Shown piece after piece: positions 45,464 through 54,654 of a stretch of 64,000 bases of DNA. The translations under genes and the position numbers were made by a program. How positions within the stretch are numbered: the first letter of the stretch is position 1; each line of letters starts with the position of its first letter. Origin of the DNA: Salinarchaeum sp. IM2453 (lineage in GTDB: Archaea; Halobacteriota; Halobacteria; Halobacteriales; Salinarchaeaceae); the NCBI RefSeq assembly GCF_019693215.1, contig NZ_CP081183.1, forward strand, positions 1,615,226-1,679,225, written 5' to 3'. The notes under the pieces were generated by a model. It had not been told where the DNA came from. It searched no databases and saw only the letters and a program-made list of their open reading frames with translations.

Positions 45464-46026
45464 ACTTGCAGCATCAGGGATTGATCAAACGTCGGCATCA
45501 GGTGTGTAACAGAATCGACTGTCGCCTCAGTCGTAGAAATGGAATCATATGTTTCCTCAAATATTGATCGGGGTTGCCTCACAATGACTTTACTTGGAGC
45601 GTCTGATGTTGATTGGTACGCTGAAACAATTTGATCCTTTGGTCGGGCTTGGAGCGCTAGTACGGCAACATCACAAACCTCAGAAACAATTGATCCGTCT
45701 CCTACGACTTTTGTACCGTCCCCTTCGTATAGTTTAACGTTATCGCCAACTCCGACCCGATTTAAATTCTGCTGCGCCTCTGTAAGGACTGCTGAATCCT
45801 TATCAATTGCATGAATAGTTGCATCAGTGTATTTTGCAAGCAATCCAGCAGTAAACGGCATTGCCCCACACCCCACGTTCAGAATATTATCTGCTTCATC
45901 GAGCGCTCCAAGCGATACCTCTTGTGAAACAACCGGCCGATACGAATGCATGTAGACTGAAAATACCGCTGGAAGTTCGGTGCATGATTTCTCCAACTTC
46001 GCAACTGTCTTTTGAACTGCGCTCAC
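45460..46026 (-). CDS. Second nicotianamine-synthase-like / SAM-binding protein
   Basis: 188 residues starting at GTG. VGCGAMPFTAGLLAKYTDATIHAIDKD (52-78) is the SAM-binding region, with the GxGxxPxT pattern shared with the FeoA-fusion protein. RQPRSIFEETYD (150-161) matches that protein's RRPRGWSEHLYP position for position at R, PR, E and Y. There is no FeoA domain and no four-cysteine segment. A TTTAGG-N4-CCTAAA box abuts the start codon and a TATA box lies 25-34 bp upstream. Plain class I methyltransferase is the conservative alternative. Confidence 0.75.
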   Translation of the reverse strand: MSAVQKTVAKLEKSCTELPAVFSVYMHSYRPVVSQEVSLGALDEADNILNVGCGAMPFTAGLLAKYTDATIHAIDKDSAVLTEAQQNLNRVGVGDNVKLYEGDGTKVVGDGSIVSEVCDVAVLALQARPKDQIVSAYQSTSDAPSKVIVRQPRSIFEETYDSISTTEATVDSVTHLMPTFDQSLMLQV

Positions 46027-46042
46027 TTTAGGTATGCCTAAA
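46027..46042 (-). promoter_or_regulatory. Iron box of the NAS-like/UPF0104 operon
   Basis: TTTAGGTATGCCTAAA, both half-sites perfect, immediately before the GTG start. The repressor would cover the transcription start. Confidence 0.72.
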
Positions 46043-46050
46043 AACAGTAG

Positions 46051-46060
46051 CTTATATAAT
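46051..46060 (-). promoter_or_regulatory. TATA box of the NAS-like/UPF0104 operon
   Basis: ATTATATAAG on the minus strand, 25-34 bp before the GTG. A strong match, spaced for a leaderless transcript. Confidence 0.6.
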
Positions 46061-46183
46061 ACTTTGGAAAAGCCTATACCGATTATACGTGTATTAAGAG
46101 CCGGCTGCTACAGCTCTTTCTCAGAGACTAAGTGTGCAATAAATACGAAGCGTCTATGAGAGAAAAGCCGAGAACAGCTAACA

Positions 46184-47230
46184 ATGGAAACATATCATCA
46201 TGTCTTTGCCGCCGATTCGAGAAGCTTAGATCAACTTGAGGATGACTCTGTTGAACTCGTTGTTACCTCTCCTCCGTACCCAATGATCGAGATGTGGGAC
46301 GATCTCTTTGGCAGCCTCAACTCCGATATTGAATCACATTTAGAGAACTCTCAAGGACAGGCTGCATTTGAAGCAATGCATACCGAATTGGACAAGGTCT
46401 GGGAAGAATTAAGCCGCGTACTGGTTGACGGAGGAATTGCATGTATCAACATCGGCGATGCCACACGAAAGGTCGATAACAGCTTTCGGGTCTACCAAAA
46501 TCACTCCCGAATAATTGATGCGTTCGAAGCGTATGGATTCGAGCCACTTCCCGAAATTTTGTGGCGAAAACCCGTCAACTCCGGAGCAAAGTTCATGGGC
46601 AGTGGAATGATCCCGCCAAATGCCTATGTTACACTCGAGCATGAGTATATCTTGATCTTTAGAAACGGCAAGCAACGACGAACGTTTCAATCTGAATCAG
46701 AGCGCCGATACAATTCTGCATATTTCTGGGAGGAGCGTAATAACTGGTTTTCAGATGTATGGACGGATATCAAAGGAGAAATACAACAGTTAGAGCATGA
46801 TGAGCTACGAAACCGATCTGCAGCGTATCCATTTGAGATTCCATATCGCCTAATAAATATGTACAGCGTCTATGGTGATACAGTGCTGGATCCGTTCTGG
46901 GGAACTGGAACGACTTCGCTTGCTGCGATCATTGCTGGAAGAAACTCGGTCGGCTTTGAGATTGAGAACGAATTTATCCAAGTATTTGCAGACCGAATAG
47001 AAAAAATTCCAGCCTTTTCAAAAAACGTCGTTGAAACCCGCCTTGAGAACCACCGAGAATTTGTTCAGGAAAAACATCGTTCTGGTGACGACCTCAAGTA
47101 TGAAGCAGAACACTACAACTTTCCAGTTACCACAAAGCAAGAACAACCTATTCAGTTTTATACCGTTGCAGATATCGATGACACCGATGATAGATACCAA
47201 GTTAGCTATCAGCCAGTAAGAGAGTCCTAA
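46184..47230 (+). CDS. zim: Site-specific DNA methyltransferase, Zim-like (probable CTAG m4C)
   Basis: [11 protein letters not shown] (SPPY at residues 29-32) is the catalytic motif IV of N4-cytosine/N6-adenine methyltransferases, and [14 protein letters not shown] near residue 245 is motif I for SAM binding. Motif IV preceding I marks the beta class. The overall sequence resembles the Zim protein of haloarchaea, which modifies CTAG; this assignment is from recall. No restriction endonuclease gene is nearby, so it is an orphan enzyme. 348 residues. About 160 bp of AT-rich DNA without features separates it from the MFS gene. Confidence 0.82.
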   Translation: METYHHVFAADSRSLDQLEDDSVELVVTSPPYPMIEMWDDLFGSLNSDIESHLENSQGQAAFEAMHTELDKVWEELSRVLVDGGIACINIGDATRKVDNSFRVYQNHSRIIDAFEAYGFEPLPEILWRKPVNSGAKFMGSGMIPPNAYVTLEHEYILIFRNGKQRRTFQSESERRYNSAYFWEERNNWFSDVWTDIKGEIQQLEHDELRNRSAAYPFEIPYRLINMYSVYGDTVLDPFWGTGTTSLAAIIAGRNSVGFEIENEFIQVFADRIEKIPAFSKNVVETRLENHREFVQEKHRSGDDLKYEAEHYNFPVTTKQEQPIQFYTVADIDDTDDRYQVSYQPVRES

Positions 47231-47396
47231 TACGCCAGATATTTTATTCTAATAACAGATTTATCATAGACTTTTTTGCTCTCGCTATTGCTATTCATTT
47301 ATACAACTTTTGAGACACAAATTGCAATCAATGAGCGTAAGTTACTGCCAATCGATACTAAAAATTGTCTACTATGTCTGCTAATGTAGCGCTCCG

Positions 47397-48611
47397 GTGG
47401 TGGAAGTGAAGACGTGGAAAATTGTCACACTTGTTACGGGATGGCAGGTTGCGGCAAGCCTTATTTACTATGCCGTTTTTGCTGCTACGCCATTCTTCCG
47501 TGCTGAGTTAGAAGTCTCTCGATTTCTCGTTGGTGTTGTCATTACTGCAGTTACACTTGGATATGCAATCTCACTTCTACCAATTGGTGCATTGACCGAT
47601 AAATTTGGAGAACGGCGTATCCTTACCTGGGGTTTACTCGGTATTTCAGTCGCAGCCGTCGGCGTTGCTGTTTCGTGGTCTTATATCACACTTCTTGTTG
47701 CAGTGTTCTTTGTCGGAGCACTGTATGGAACGGCGATGCCAGGAACAAATAAAGCGATCTTCAATAAAGTTCCAAGCAATCGGCTTAACTTCGCGATGGG
47801 AGTGAAGCAAGTTGGCGTTACCGCTGGAAGTGGTATCAGCGCAGTGCTCGTGACGTGGATTGCTGGTATCTTGTTCTGGGAGGCTGGATTTTACCTTGCT
47901 GCTGGATTTGCAGTTGCGATAGCTATCCTCTTTTTCGTCCTGTATCCTCCCGTTGAAGGCACATCAGAGGCAACTTATCCGGACTTTCGTAGACTCTCTC
48001 AGAATCGTCCATACCGATCGCTTGTTATTGCTGGGTTCTTTCTTGGCGCAGCGATCTTCACGACGACAGCATATACCGTCTTGTATATGGAAGAGTCAAT
48101 AGGCACTTCCGTTGCAATTGGTGGCGCTGTGCTTGCCCTTGTCCAAGTGACTGGTAGCCTTGGACGTGTTATCTCTGGGTGGATCTGTGACCGGCTCCCT
48201 GGATCTCAGCGCCGACGGACAGCTGGTGTACTACTTGCACAAACCACGGCTGGTACTGTGACATTTATCGCTGTCATGCTTGCTGGATCTGAACTACTTG
48301 CAGCAATTAGCTTTGCTGTGTTGGGCTTCTTTGTTCTTGGTAATACAGGCGTCTACTATTCCTGCCTCGGCTCGCTAGTCTCCTCTGATGAGGTAGGAGG
48401 CGCGACTGGAGGTGGGCAATTGGCAATTACATCTGGTGGACTGTTTGTTCCGCCGCTGTTTGGCCTTGCTGCTGATACTGTTGGATACTGGGCAAGTTGG
48501 ACTCTACTAGCTCTCCTCGTAGGTCTTGCAGGTATCTTCATTATCCGTGTCTTTCGCACTCCGGCACCCAATGAGAAATCTGATAAAATGCGCTCAATCG
48601 ACAGCAATTAG
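47397..48611 (+). CDS. MFS transporter
   Basis: 404 residues and twelve hydrophobic helices. GALTDKFGERRILTWG is the MFS loop 2-3 motif, and GRVISGWICDRLPGSQRRR its repeat in the second half. The closest look is to the nitrate/oxalate-formate-like and general MFS exporters; the substrate cannot be told. The start is one of several GTG codons in a row (47397, 47400, 47406); the last gives VKTWKIVTLVTGW. No operon partner. Confidence 0.85.
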   Translation: MVEVKTWKIVTLVTGWQVAASLIYYAVFAATPFFRAELEVSRFLVGVVITAVTLGYAISLLPIGALTDKFGERRILTWGLLGISVAAVGVAVSWSYITLLVAVFFVGALYGTAMPGTNKAIFNKVPSNRLNFAMGVKQVGVTAGSGISAVLVTWIAGILFWEAGFYLAAGFAVAIAILFFVLYPPVEGTSEATYPDFRRLSQNRPYRSLVIAGFFLGAAIFTTTAYTVLYMEESIGTSVAIGGAVLALVQVTGSLGRVISGWICDRLPGSQRRRTAGVLLAQTTAGTVTFIAVMLAGSELLAAISFAVLGFFVLGNTGVYYSCLGSLVSSDEVGGATGGGQLAITSGGLFVPPLFGLAADTVGYWASWTLLALLVGLAGIFIIRVFRTPAPNEKSDKMRSIDSN

Positions 48612-48757
48612 AGCCCGTTGCTCTGCCCGTCGCTTGCACTGTTATACCAGTGTTCTCTGATTTTAACTGTTAGTCAAAAGTGCCTACATTTTGTATTGAT
48701 GAAACTATTATCAGTTACAAAAAACACACTTATGTGTGGGAACAAAATCGGAGCTTG

Positions 48758-49858
48758 ATGGGTAAGATGCCGCTTATTGATGGTAATATTGATCTTCGTT
48801 TTACACAAAACGAAATTACCGGAGCGATAGGAGATTCGGTTACGGTTCTCCCACTTGTCGTTGCAGTTGCTATATTGACTGACTTATCGCTCACGATGAT
48901 GCTTCTATGGTTTGGTATCTTCCAAATCGTCTGGGGACTCTACTATGGCGTCCCAATCTCTGTCGAACCCATGAAGGCGTTAGCAGCACTTATTCTGGCA
49001 GGAACGATCACAACTGAAGAGTTTCTTCTTGCCGGGTTGCTCCTTGGTGGGATACTCATAGTCATGGGTAAAACTGGAACGCTTGCTCGTGTTGGAGAGT
49101 ATATCGGAAATCCGGTCGTGCGCGGAATTCAACTCGGTGTTGGGCTTGTGCTTTTAGAAACCGGGCTACAACTTAGTGCTGGTGACGTTCAGTTAGCAGT
49201 TATTGCAGCAGGAGTTGCTGTAGGAATTATCGCTCTTGGCTATTGGAACTTGACGGCTATTATTGTGTTACTCTTTGGAGGAATTGTTGCAGGCTATCAG
49301 GTAGGATTCTCGATGCCAACAAGTCCTGATTTCAGCGGACTCTTTCTTGTTAGTGGAGCCAGTCTTAACTTCTCAACACTTGAGGCGACGGCTATTCAAT
49401 TAGCAATGACTGTGGGTAATGCAGCACTTGCTGCATCAGTGCTCTTGTATGATTATTTTGATCGAAATATCTCTGCTGACGATTTATCACATAGCATGGG
49501 TGTGATGAATTTGACTGCAATTCCATTTGGTGCACTTCCTATGTGTCACGGAAGCGGCGGCATCGCTGGAAAATATGCATTCGGTGCCCGGACTGCCGGT
49601 GCAAATATCTTTCTGGGGATCGGATATGTGCTCGTTGCATTGCTTGGTGCTGGCCTTGTCGCGGCGTATCCACTTGCGATGCTTGGCGTTATTTTGGTGC
49701 TAATTGCAGCACAGCTGGGCAAGACGAGCATCCAGAAAGCACAAAATTATCCGTTGGTCATTGGGATTGGAGCTATCGGAGTCCTCATTAATCTCGGTGC
49801 TGCATTCGTTCTCGGCACGCTTGCGTATCTAATTTTCCAACGGTATAAGCGTGTATAA
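48758..49858 (+). CDS. Putative molybdate/sulfate permease (MOT1/SulP-like)
   Basis: About ten hydrophobic helices. The N-terminal NEITGAIGDSVTVLPLVVAVA and the later ALPMCHGSGGIAGKYAFGARTAG are the two conserved blocks of the MOT1 molybdate-transporter branch of the SulP superfamily; SVEPMKALAALI is the third. No STAS domain. The ATG at 48758 (MGKMPLIDGNIDL) is preferred over the GTG at 48680, whose extra 26 residues are polar and unconserved. 366 residues. Sulfate rather than molybdate remains possible. Monocistronic. Confidence 0.78.
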   Translation: MGKMPLIDGNIDLRFTQNEITGAIGDSVTVLPLVVAVAILTDLSLTMMLLWFGIFQIVWGLYYGVPISVEPMKALAALILAGTITTEEFLLAGLLLGGILIVMGKTGTLARVGEYIGNPVVRGIQLGVGLVLLETGLQLSAGDVQLAVIAAGVAVGIIALGYWNLTAIIVLLFGGIVAGYQVGFSMPTSPDFSGLFLVSGASLNFSTLEATAIQLAMTVGNAALAASVLLYDYFDRNISADDLSHSMGVMNLTAIPFGALPMCHGSGGIAGKYAFGARTAGANIFLGIGYVLVALLGAGLVAAYPLAMLGVILVLIAAQLGKTSIQKAQNYPLVIGIGAIGVLINLGAAFVLGTLAYLIFQRYKRV

Positions 49859-49992
49859 GGATTGCAACTTGAGTACCATCTCAGCACTTTTGATCTATGT
49901 CTATCTGTGCATAATCGGCTGACGTTGTACCGATCCTGTGAAACTCGTTTGGGACGGTAGTCTTTTATTCATGGTTACGATACTATCCAGAT

Positions 49993-50454
49993 ATGCCTGA
50001 AAGAATATCTGAAGATGTTGATAACTCTGCCGCACTCTCCGAACAGGAACGGACATTGTATATTGGTGAAGAAAACCCAATCCGGATCAGCTCTGGCCAC
50101 CGCTTGCTCCACCATGAGGGAAAATGCTCTAGACCACATGGACATAACTACCGAATCAGCGTTGAGATCTCGGGTACACTGACTGCAGCAGAAGGTTGGG
50201 TCGTCGATAAGGGAGATGTAGAAGATATCATTGACGAATGGGATCATAAATTTCTCGTAGAACAGGGTGACCCATTGATCGAAGCATTCGAACGATCCGA
50301 TGATCGAAATGCGCTTGTCGTGCTCGACTGTCCTCCCACGGCGGAAGCAATGGCAGTGAAACTTGAGGAAAAACTCAAAGATCGGCTGCCGGATAATATC
50401 ACCACTGTCTCTGTTGCCGTACGAGAAACTGCAGAACTCAATGCAGCATTCTAA
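49993..50454 (+). CDS. queD: 6-carboxy-5,6,7,8-tetrahydropterin synthase
   Basis: Second step from GTP towards preQ0 for archaeosine (and related 7-deazaguanines). SSGHRLLHHEGKCSRPHGHNYRISVEISG gives the three zinc-binding histidines and the catalytic Cys; VVDKGDVEDIIDEWDHKFL and VRETAELNAAF complete the active site. 153 residues with a 30-residue acidic leader. The stop and the queE start share TAATG. Confidence 0.93.
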   Translation: MPERISEDVDNSAALSEQERTLYIGEENPIRISSGHRLLHHEGKCSRPHGHNYRISVEISGTLTAAEGWVVDKGDVEDIIDEWDHKFLVEQGDPLIEAFERSDDRNALVVLDCPPTAEAMAVKLEEKLKDRLPDNITTVSVAVRETAELNAAF

Positions 50455-51230
50455 TGCCAGTCACAACAGATCTCTCACAGCTGGGGTCAGAGTCGCCGCC
50501 AGAAGCAGCGAGTCTCCCAATTAACGAATTGTTCTACTCTTTACAGGGCGAAGGGAAACTCGCTGGCATCCCTTCGGTCTTTATCCGAACATCGGGATGT
50601 AATCTGCGGTGCTGGTACTGTGATTCCTATCATACCTCTTGGGAACCAACAGGTTCGTGGATGCGTATCGAAGACATTGTTGACGCAGTAAACGAGTTTG
50701 ATTCTGCAGACCACGTCGTGCTAACAGGCGGCGAGCCACTAATGCATGAAGAGTCAACGATATTGTTGGAACGACTATCTGACTGCGGGTATCATACAAC
50801 GGTCGAGACAAATGGTACAATTTACCGAGACGCACCCATCGATCTAGCCAGTATTAGCCCAAAGCTATCTAATTCGACGCCAACAACAGACAAAGACCCG
50901 ACAGGCAATGGAGAATGGATGGAACAGCATGAGAAGCGACGAATTAATGTTGATCGTTTTGCTGATTTCATCGATAGCTATCCATACCAACTGAAATTTG
51001 TCGTTACAGACAGTGATGATGTACAGGAAATCAAGACGCTCGTTGACGATATTCAGCAACACAGTGAAACAGCTATCAACGGTACGGACGTGCTACTGAT
51101 GCCAGAAGGAACAACCAGTGAAGAACTAGATCAACAACGCAATCAGGTAGCTGCTTTGGCTCAGGAACACGGGTATCGATACACTCCACGACTCCACGTT
51201 AATCTCTGGGACGACAAACCGGGTACTTGA
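50454..51230 (+). CDS. queE: 7-carboxy-7-deazaguanine synthase (radical SAM)
   Basis: The radical-SAM motif CNLRCWYC has Cys49, Cys53 and Cys56 for the [4Fe-4S] cluster; FYSLQGEGKLAG before it and LTGGEPLMHE after it are the QueE and SAM-binding signatures. It makes CDG from carboxytetrahydropterin. 258 residues. Translationally coupled to queD and convergent with queC, the next pathway enzyme. Confidence 0.94.
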   Translation: MPVTTDLSQLGSESPPEAASLPINELFYSLQGEGKLAGIPSVFIRTSGCNLRCWYCDSYHTSWEPTGSWMRIEDIVDAVNEFDSADHVVLTGGEPLMHEESTILLERLSDCGYHTTVETNGTIYRDAPIDLASISPKLSNSTPTTDKDPTGNGEWMEQHEKRRINVDRFADFIDSYPYQLKFVVTDSDDVQEIKTLVDDIQQHSETAINGTDVLLMPEGTTSEELDQQRNQVAALAQEHGYRYTPRLHVNLWDDKPGT

Positions 51231-51235
51231 GTCTT

Positions 51236-51290
51236 TTATAGAAATTGCGAGGCGAAAACTCACCCCTTCAGGGGTGGGAGGAGGTCAATT
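51236..51290 (-). repeat. Dispersed hairpin repeat, copy D
   Basis: Fills the 63 bp between the queE and queC stops. Read on the minus strand it runs ATTGACCTCCTCC, hairpin CACCCC-TGAA-GGGGTG, TTTTCGCCTCGCAATTTC, TATAAA. The arms differ from copy A but still pair, so the fold, not the sequence, is conserved. TTATAGAAA(T/G)TGCGAGGC is shared with copy E at 55911. Confidence 0.6.
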
Positions 51291-51293
51291 CGG

Positions 51294-51977
51294 TCACTGT
51301 GCGACAACTGGGTCTTCGATATCCGCTTTTTCGAACGCTTCCTTTCGCTCGACGCAGGCGGGGCACTCCCCACATGGAGTTCCAGACTGGTCATTATAAC
51401 AACTGAATGTAAGCGACCAATCAACACCCAACTTCTCTCCCAATGTTAGCACCTCTGGCTTATCGAGATCAATTAATGGTGTCTCAATTGTAACTGTATG
51501 TTGATCAGTTGATCTATTGATTGCTTTTTGTGCTGCTTCAATGAACGCGGGGCGACAGTCCGGGTAATCTGTGCTATCATTGTACTGTGCACCATGGAAT
51601 AGAACAAGTTCAACACCAGGATCAGTGTGGTGCTCAGCAACGGCAGCTGCGGATGTCAGAAAGTGGAGATTTCGCTGTGGAACATATCCAACACTGTGAC
51701 CTTCTTCAGCCATGTGATTGCTATCATACTCTTTGTCTTCTATTGTTCCTTCTGCAAATTCTGCAAATACTGTTCGATAATCTACCGTATGCAGATCAAT
51801 ATTATGTGCTGTTGCTTGTGCTTCTGCATTGCTTCGCTCAATCGATTCTGTCTGTTGTCCATAGTCAATATGAATAGCCTCGACTTTCTCGTATTCGTCG
51901 AGTGCTTGCTGCAGACAAACAGCTGAGTCAATACCCCCGGAGAGCAAGACGACTGCTTTTGGCGTATGTTCAGTCAT
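51294..51977 (-). CDS. queC: 7-cyano-7-deazaguanine synthase
   Basis: Makes preQ0 from CDG using ATP and ammonia. The PP-loop is LLSGGIDSAVCL, the zinc site is CYNDQSGTPCGECPACVERKEAF near the C-terminus, and PQRNLHFLTSAAAVAE is a family block. 227 residues. Encoded on the opposite strand from queD-queE, with only a hairpin repeat between the convergent stops. The three genes together make preQ0; the tRNA insertion step (TGT) is not in the window. Confidence 0.95.
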   Translation of the reverse strand: MTEHTPKAVVLLSGGIDSAVCLQQALDEYEKVEAIHIDYGQQTESIERSNAEAQATAHNIDLHTVDYRTVFAEFAEGTIEDKEYDSNHMAEEGHSVGYVPQRNLHFLTSAAAVAEHHTDPGVELVLFHGAQYNDSTDYPDCRPAFIEAAQKAINRSTDQHTVTIETPLIDLDKPEVLTLGEKLGVDWSLTFSCYNDQSGTPCGECPACVERKEAFEKADIEDPVVAQ

Positions 51978-52091
51978 ATATGTTCTTTAAGTTACTGACC
52001 GAAGTGTTATCTCCGAAAAGTACTCACACAGTAATCAACTTGGTGATGAGCGCAATTCAATATATCAACGCTAATCGCACGAACCCGCTTT

Positions 52092-52871
52092 TTATGATTT
52101 ATCGGGTGCTACTACCTCTCCTTCGACAAATCGCTGTGTCCGCTCCTCTTTAGGGTTATTGAAGAACGTCTCTGCACTGGAATGTTCGACAACTTCACCG
52201 AGATACAAGAAAATAACTTCATCAGCTAGCCTTTGTGCCTGCTTCATACTGTGTGTCACCATAACTATTGTATATTCCTTCTTTAGCCGCTCTAGAGTTT
52301 CTTCGACATTTTGAGCAGAAACAGGATCAAGTGCGGAGGTGACTTCATCACACAGCAGAACTTTCGGCTCAACAGCCAGTGAACGGGCCAGACATAACCG
52401 CTGAATCTGTCCTCTTGATAATTCAGCAGCAGGCGTATCTAACCGGTCTTTAACTTCGTCCCAGAGGTCCACCTCTTTAAGTCGCTGTCTCACAATGTTA
52501 TCAAGCTCTTCGCTTGAAGGTGAGCTATGAAGACGAGGGCCGTATGCAACGTTATCGTAGATTGACAACGGCAGTGGAGTTGGTTCCTGTGGGACATATC
52601 CAACGTCACGGCGAATTTCCGGCACAGGACGGTCCGTATTGTAAATTGGCTCGTCTTCCAAATACGCATCGCCTGAAATCTCAACATTGCCTTGTATATC
52701 ATGAAGCCGATCTAATGATTTGAGCAACGTTGATTTTCCACAGCCCGATGGACCGACAATGGCTGTCGTCTGGTTCTTTGGGAACTGAACAGAAACTCCT
52801 TTGAGCGCCTCTACTTCTTGATTACCGGTATACGTTACTCGAAGATCTTCAGTGTAAAGTACCGAACTCAT
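52092..52871 (-). CDS. pstB: Phosphate ABC transporter ATP-binding protein
   Basis: Walker A GPSGCGKSTLLKSLDRL, Q-loop VGYVPQEPTPLPLSIYDNVAYG, and switch MVTHSMKQAQRLADE identify PstB. Two active-site motifs are slightly altered: the signature is LSRGQIQRLCLARSL instead of LSGGQ, and Walker B ends CDEVTSALDP instead of DEP. Both changes are seen in working ABC ATPases. 259 residues. Last gene of pstS-C-A-B; its start overlaps the pstA stop by 4 bp. Confidence 0.92.
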   Translation of the reverse strand: MSSVLYTEDLRVTYTGNQEVEALKGVSVQFPKNQTTAIVGPSGCGKSTLLKSLDRLHDIQGNVEISGDAYLEDEPIYNTDRPVPEIRRDVGYVPQEPTPLPLSIYDNVAYGPRLHSSPSSEELDNIVRQRLKEVDLWDEVKDRLDTPAAELSRGQIQRLCLARSLAVEPKVLLCDEVTSALDPVSAQNVEETLERLKKEYTIVMVTHSMKQAQRLADEVIFLYLGEVVEHSSAETFFNNPKEERTQRFVEGEVVAPDKS

Positions 52872-53740
52872 GGTGGATTACCTCCAATCGTAAAGCGTGA
52901 CATTCGTCTTGTCAGTAGCTTTGAAATTAGTATCAACAGCAAGACTGCAGTAATTAATAAGAACGATGCTGCATATGCGTGTGCTCGTAACTCAGCGTTA
53001 AATGACGCTGCCTGCTCAAAGATCAGAATTGGTAGTGTCGTTGCTGGTTCAAATGGGCCAGCAGGCATTCTTGTACTTCCCCCTGCGGTAAACAGTACGG
53101 TAGCAGCATCCCCAATTCCTCTGGCGAATCCCATGATAACGCCTGCAACAATGCCAGGCAGTGCCGACTTGATCATCATTTTTGACGCTTCAATACGCGT
53201 TGCTCCAAGCCCATACGTTGCTTCACGAACTTGCTCTGGTGCAGATTGCAAGGCTTCGTCTACGTATCTGGTAATAATTGGATACTGGAAAATCCCAATG
53301 GCAATAATACCAGCCACAAGACTAGCTCGTGCTCCGGCTGCAATCATCAGTGTGAGCACGAATACACCATAGATAATTGGAGGTGTTCCCCACAGTGAGT
53401 TTAATAGCGTATTTGTGTAGTCTGTAAACCGTTCGCTTGAATAGTCACTCTGTAGATACACTGCTGTAGAAATCGCAATCACTGTCGAGATTATCGTCGC
53501 TGGAACAACAATTAGGATACTTCCCATCACAGCATGGAGAAATCCGCCCTCTGCGTCAAGCATGTAGGATCCTCCAGGAGGCGTAATCATGATTGTTGGA
53601 TCAGAAATAAGAACACTGCCTCCTCGATATACCGTCACACCAATTACGAGTATTAGGACACTCAATACCACTGCTGCACTGCCCTTGATAACCGCTTCGA
53701 AGAACCGCTGCTCTCGATACCTATCCATCAGTATTGCCAC
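52868..53740 (-). CDS. pstA: Phosphate ABC transporter permease PstA
   Basis: 290 residues with six hydrophobic helices. The ATPase-docking EAA loop reads QVREATYGLGATRIEASKMMIKSALPGIVAG, and GFARGIGDAATVLFTAGG is the PstA-type conserved segment. It overlaps pstC by 13 bp and pstB by 4 bp. Confidence 0.92.
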   Translation of the reverse strand: MAILMDRYREQRFFEAVIKGSAAVVLSVLILVIGVTVYRGGSVLISDPTIMITPPGGSYMLDAEGGFLHAVMGSILIVVPATIISTVIAISTAVYLQSDYSSERFTDYTNTLLNSLWGTPPIIYGVFVLTLMIAAGARASLVAGIIAIGIFQYPIITRYVDEALQSAPEQVREATYGLGATRIEASKMMIKSALPGIVAGVIMGFARGIGDAATVLFTAGGSTRMPAGPFEPATTLPILIFEQAASFNAELRAHAYAASFLLITAVLLLILISKLLTRRMSRFTIGGNPP

Positions 53741-54654
53741 CTCCGTTCTAACCGCCGTCGGATGACCGTAGCAATTAGATTAAACACTAATACCACGGTA
53801 AGAAGAATTACACCAACAAAGATCAGTGCGGACTGTGTGAGTGGAAGAGTCATAAGTTCGCCAAAGTCATTGACGATTGTTGAAGTCAGTGTCTGACCGG
53901 TGCTAAATGGACTTTCTGGAATTTGTGTCTGGCCGCCGATGAGCATTGTCGGAACTATCGTGGCCCCAAATACGCGGCCAAATCCGAGAAGTGTTGCTGA
54001 GATTAGTGCTGGACCGGCTCCGCGGTATAGGATATGCTTGATCATCTCCCATCGTGTTGCTCCCAGCGCTAGTGCTGATTCTCGCAGTTCGTCTGGCAGC
54101 GACTCCAATGCTTCAACTGCCATTGATATCATATATGGCGTAATAACAATCGACATGACAAGCCCGGCAGTAAGAATGCTCAATCCAGTACTCTGTGCCC
54201 CAAATATTGGTGCAATATAATCTCCCACTAATGGCACAACCACAATGATTCCAACCAGTCCAAACACAACCCCAGGGACAGCCGCAAGGACATCAATAAA
54301 AGATGAAACAACTGCTTTTGACCTCCCTTCTGCAAACTCAGCGATATATGTTGCAGCAAAAATCGCAATCGGCGTTCCAATTATCATCGCAATCGCTGTT
54401 ACGTACAATGTCCCGACAAGAGCTGGAAGGAAGCCAAACTCTTCCTGCGCTGGATCCCAGTTAGCTGAGGTCATCAACTGAACAAGCGAATATTCAGCAA
54501 GCAGATCTAATGACTCCCAGATTAGTAATGCAAAAATCCCCAACAGCAGGGCCGTTGCAAAATACCCCGCTATGTGAAGCCACCCGCTACTGATCCGTTC
54601 GACTATCAACCGCCGCCGTAACCGTGTTTGCTTTACATTACTCTCTTCTGTCAT
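53728..54654 (-). CDS. pstC: Phosphate ABC transporter permease PstC
   Basis: 308 residues, six helices with a 35-residue cytoplasmic leader. LRESALALGATRWEMIKHILYRGAGPALIS is the EAA loop; GFGRVFGATIVPTMLIGG corresponds to the conserved GxxRAxGET-type segment of phosphate permeases. It overlaps pstS by 4 bp and pstA by 13 bp, so the operon is tightly coupled. Confidence 0.92.
   Translation of the reverse strand: MTEESNVKQTRLRRRLIVERISSGWLHIAGYFATALLLGIFALLIWESLDLLAEYSLVQLMTSANWDPAQEEFGFLPALVGTLYVTAIAMIIGTPIAIFAATYIAEFAEGRSKAVVSSFIDVLAAVPGVVFGLVGIIVVVPLVGDYIAPIFGAQSTGLSILTAGLVMSIVITPYMISMAVEALESLPDELRESALALGATRWEMIKHILYRGAGPALISATLLGFGRVFGATIVPTMLIGGQTQIPESPFSTGQTLTSTIVNDFGELMTLPLTQSALIFVGVILLTVVLVFNLIATVIRRRLERRWQY

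Noticed and set aside
52092-52871. PstB considered as a broken ATPase because of LSRGQ and DEV
   Set aside because: Catalytic Glu, Walker A and switch His are intact, the operon is complete, and such variants occur in active ABC ATPases.
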